Source of the DNA: Fibrobacter sp. UWR2
GTDB lineage: Bacteria; Fibrobacterota; Fibrobacteria; Fibrobacterales; Fibrobacteraceae
NCBI RefSeq assembly: GCF_002210285.1
Contig: NZ_MWQE01000005.1
Coordinates: forward strand, 124,001-188,000
Reading direction: 5' to 3'
Length of the DNA: 64,000 bases
Shown: one piece after another, positions 63,364 through 64,000 of the stretch
Position numbering within the stretch: the first letter of the stretch is position 1
Layout: each line of letters starts with the position of its first letter
Notes under the pieces: model-generated
What the model was told of the DNA's origin: nothing
What the model saw: the letters and a program-made list of their open reading frames with translations, nothing else
Database searches by the model: none
Program-made: the position numbers and the translations under genes

Positions 63364-63963
63364 CTAGCCGAGGCGCTTGTTGACTTCGTCCCAGTTGACG
63401 ATGCTCCAGAGCGCCTTGAGGTAGTCCGGACGGCGGTTACGGTAGTCGATGTAGTAGGCATGTTCCCAGACGTCGAACGTGAGGAGCGGCTTGAGGCCCT
63501 TGGTGAGCGGGTTTTGGGCGTTGCCTTCCTGCGTAATCACGAGCTTGCCGCTTGCATCGGCGGAGAGCCAGACCCAGCCGGAACCGAAGAGGCCCGCACC
63601 CTTCGCCTGGAATTCTTCCTGGAACTTCTCGAAGGAGCCGAAATCGCGTGCGATGGCTTCCGCGATCTTACCGGTCGGGGCGTTGCCGGACTTCGGGACG
63701 GCAAACTGCAAGAAATACATGGAGTGGTTCAGGAACTGGCCCGCGTTGTTGAAAACGCCGCCTTCGGCAGTCTTCACGATGTCTTCGAGGGACTTGCCTT
63801 CGAAGGCGCTGCCCGGAAGCGCCGCGTTCAAGTTGTTCAGGTAGGTCTGCAGGTGCTTGCCGTAGTGGAACTCGATGGTTTCGGCGCTGAGGGCCGGGGC
63901 CAGGTCCGCCGCTGCATACGGGAGGGCGGGCATTTCAAATTTTCCGTTTTTCTGTTCGGTCAT
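63364..63963 (-). CDS. sodB: Fe-type superoxide dismutase
   Basis: This 199-residue enzyme disproportionates superoxide in the cytosol. Metal ligands are visible in FHYGKH (first His), LNHSMYF, and DVWEHAYY (Asp and His). The glutamine in NNAGQFLNH is at the position typical of iron enzymes, as in E. coli SodB. The N-terminus FEMPALPYAAADLAPALSAETIEF closely follows the SodB pattern. An AAAAGGAGA RBS precedes the ATG at 63963. Oxygen defence in an obligate anaerobe fits occasional exposure. The window ends 37 bases upstream of the start. Confidence 0.96.
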   Translation of the reverse strand: MTEQKNGKFEMPALPYAAADLAPALSAETIEFHYGKHLQTYLNNLNAALPGSAFEGKSLEDIVKTAEGGVFNNAGQFLNHSMYFLQFAVPKSGNAPTGKIAEAIARDFGSFEKFQEEFQAKGAGLFGSGWVWLSADASGKLVITQEGNAQNPLTKGLKPLLTFDVWEHAYYIDYRNRRPDYLKALWSIVNWDEVNKRLG

Positions 63964-64000
63964 GGTGTCTCCTTTTCGCGGCTACGCCGCGGTGTGAGGT

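Overview
The window reads as chromosomal DNA of a Fibrobacter species close to, but distinct from, F. succinogenes. The strongest marker is a circularly permuted GH16 lichenase (16016-17068) with the serine-rich linkers and short basic tail known from the F. succinogenes enzyme. Supporting markers are a GH5 lipoprotein with repeated Cys/Trp modules, a secreted protein with a type IX-like C-terminal domain, and a giant cadherin/Ig-like repeat protein. No integrase, transposase, phage gene or CRISPR array is visible. I count 48 protein genes and one tRNA, with strong ORFs on both strands.

Layout. 1-3012: the 3' part of dnaK, dnaJ and an AT-rich secreted protein. 3090-5750 (minus): a Cys-cluster protein, a DUF2156 acyltransferase-like protein and tgt. 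5804-11084 (plus): a DUF4230 protein and topoisomerase IV (parE, parC). 11175-15844 (minus): two small secreted paralogs, nadK, and a tightly packed chorismate mutase-tyrA-aroA-like operon. 16016-18508 (plus): the lichenase and a regulator with two winged-helix domains, followed by a 74-bp tandem palindromic repeat. 18820-31115 (minus): an MscS channel, an HD-GYP protein, two glycosyltransferases (one fused to an NPCBM domain), a trifunctional LplT-PlsC-acyl-ACP synthetase, a lipoprotein and L31. 31213-39985: a LysM-like lipoprotein, an Svx-like metalloprotease, a pilin-like membrane protein, a second trifunctional Aas-like protein and aminopeptidase P. 40098-43842 (plus): a small lipoprotein, phoH, pgpH and tRNA-Asp. 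44074-51423 (minus): the 2449-residue repeat protein. 51757-57025 (plus): a split cytosolic module joined to an M23 peptidase, a lipoprotein and the GH5 lipoprotein. 57153-63963: leuCD, tandem membrane paralogs, an L,D-transpeptidase, a PH-domain protein, a metzincin lipoprotein and Fe superoxide dismutase.

Themes. Much of the window serves the cell envelope: phospholipid remodelling by two Aas-like proteins, glycan assembly, peptidoglycan remodelling (M23, YkuD), mechanosensing, many lipoproteins, and surface polysaccharide hydrolases (GH16, GH5). The rest is housekeeping: chaperones, topoisomerase IV, aromatic and leucine biosynthesis, NAD kinase, tRNA modification and ribosomal protein L31.

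Most worth a second look are the 3 x 74-bp palindromic array at 18521-18710, the three-domain super-periodicity of the giant protein, the AroA-like protein that has lost most catalytic motifs, the in-frame split receiver-like / ATPase-like / M23 locus, and the two trifunctional Aas paralogs that each depart from the acyltransferase FPEG motif in a different way. All functions are assigned from sequence reading alone; no search or structure prediction was run.
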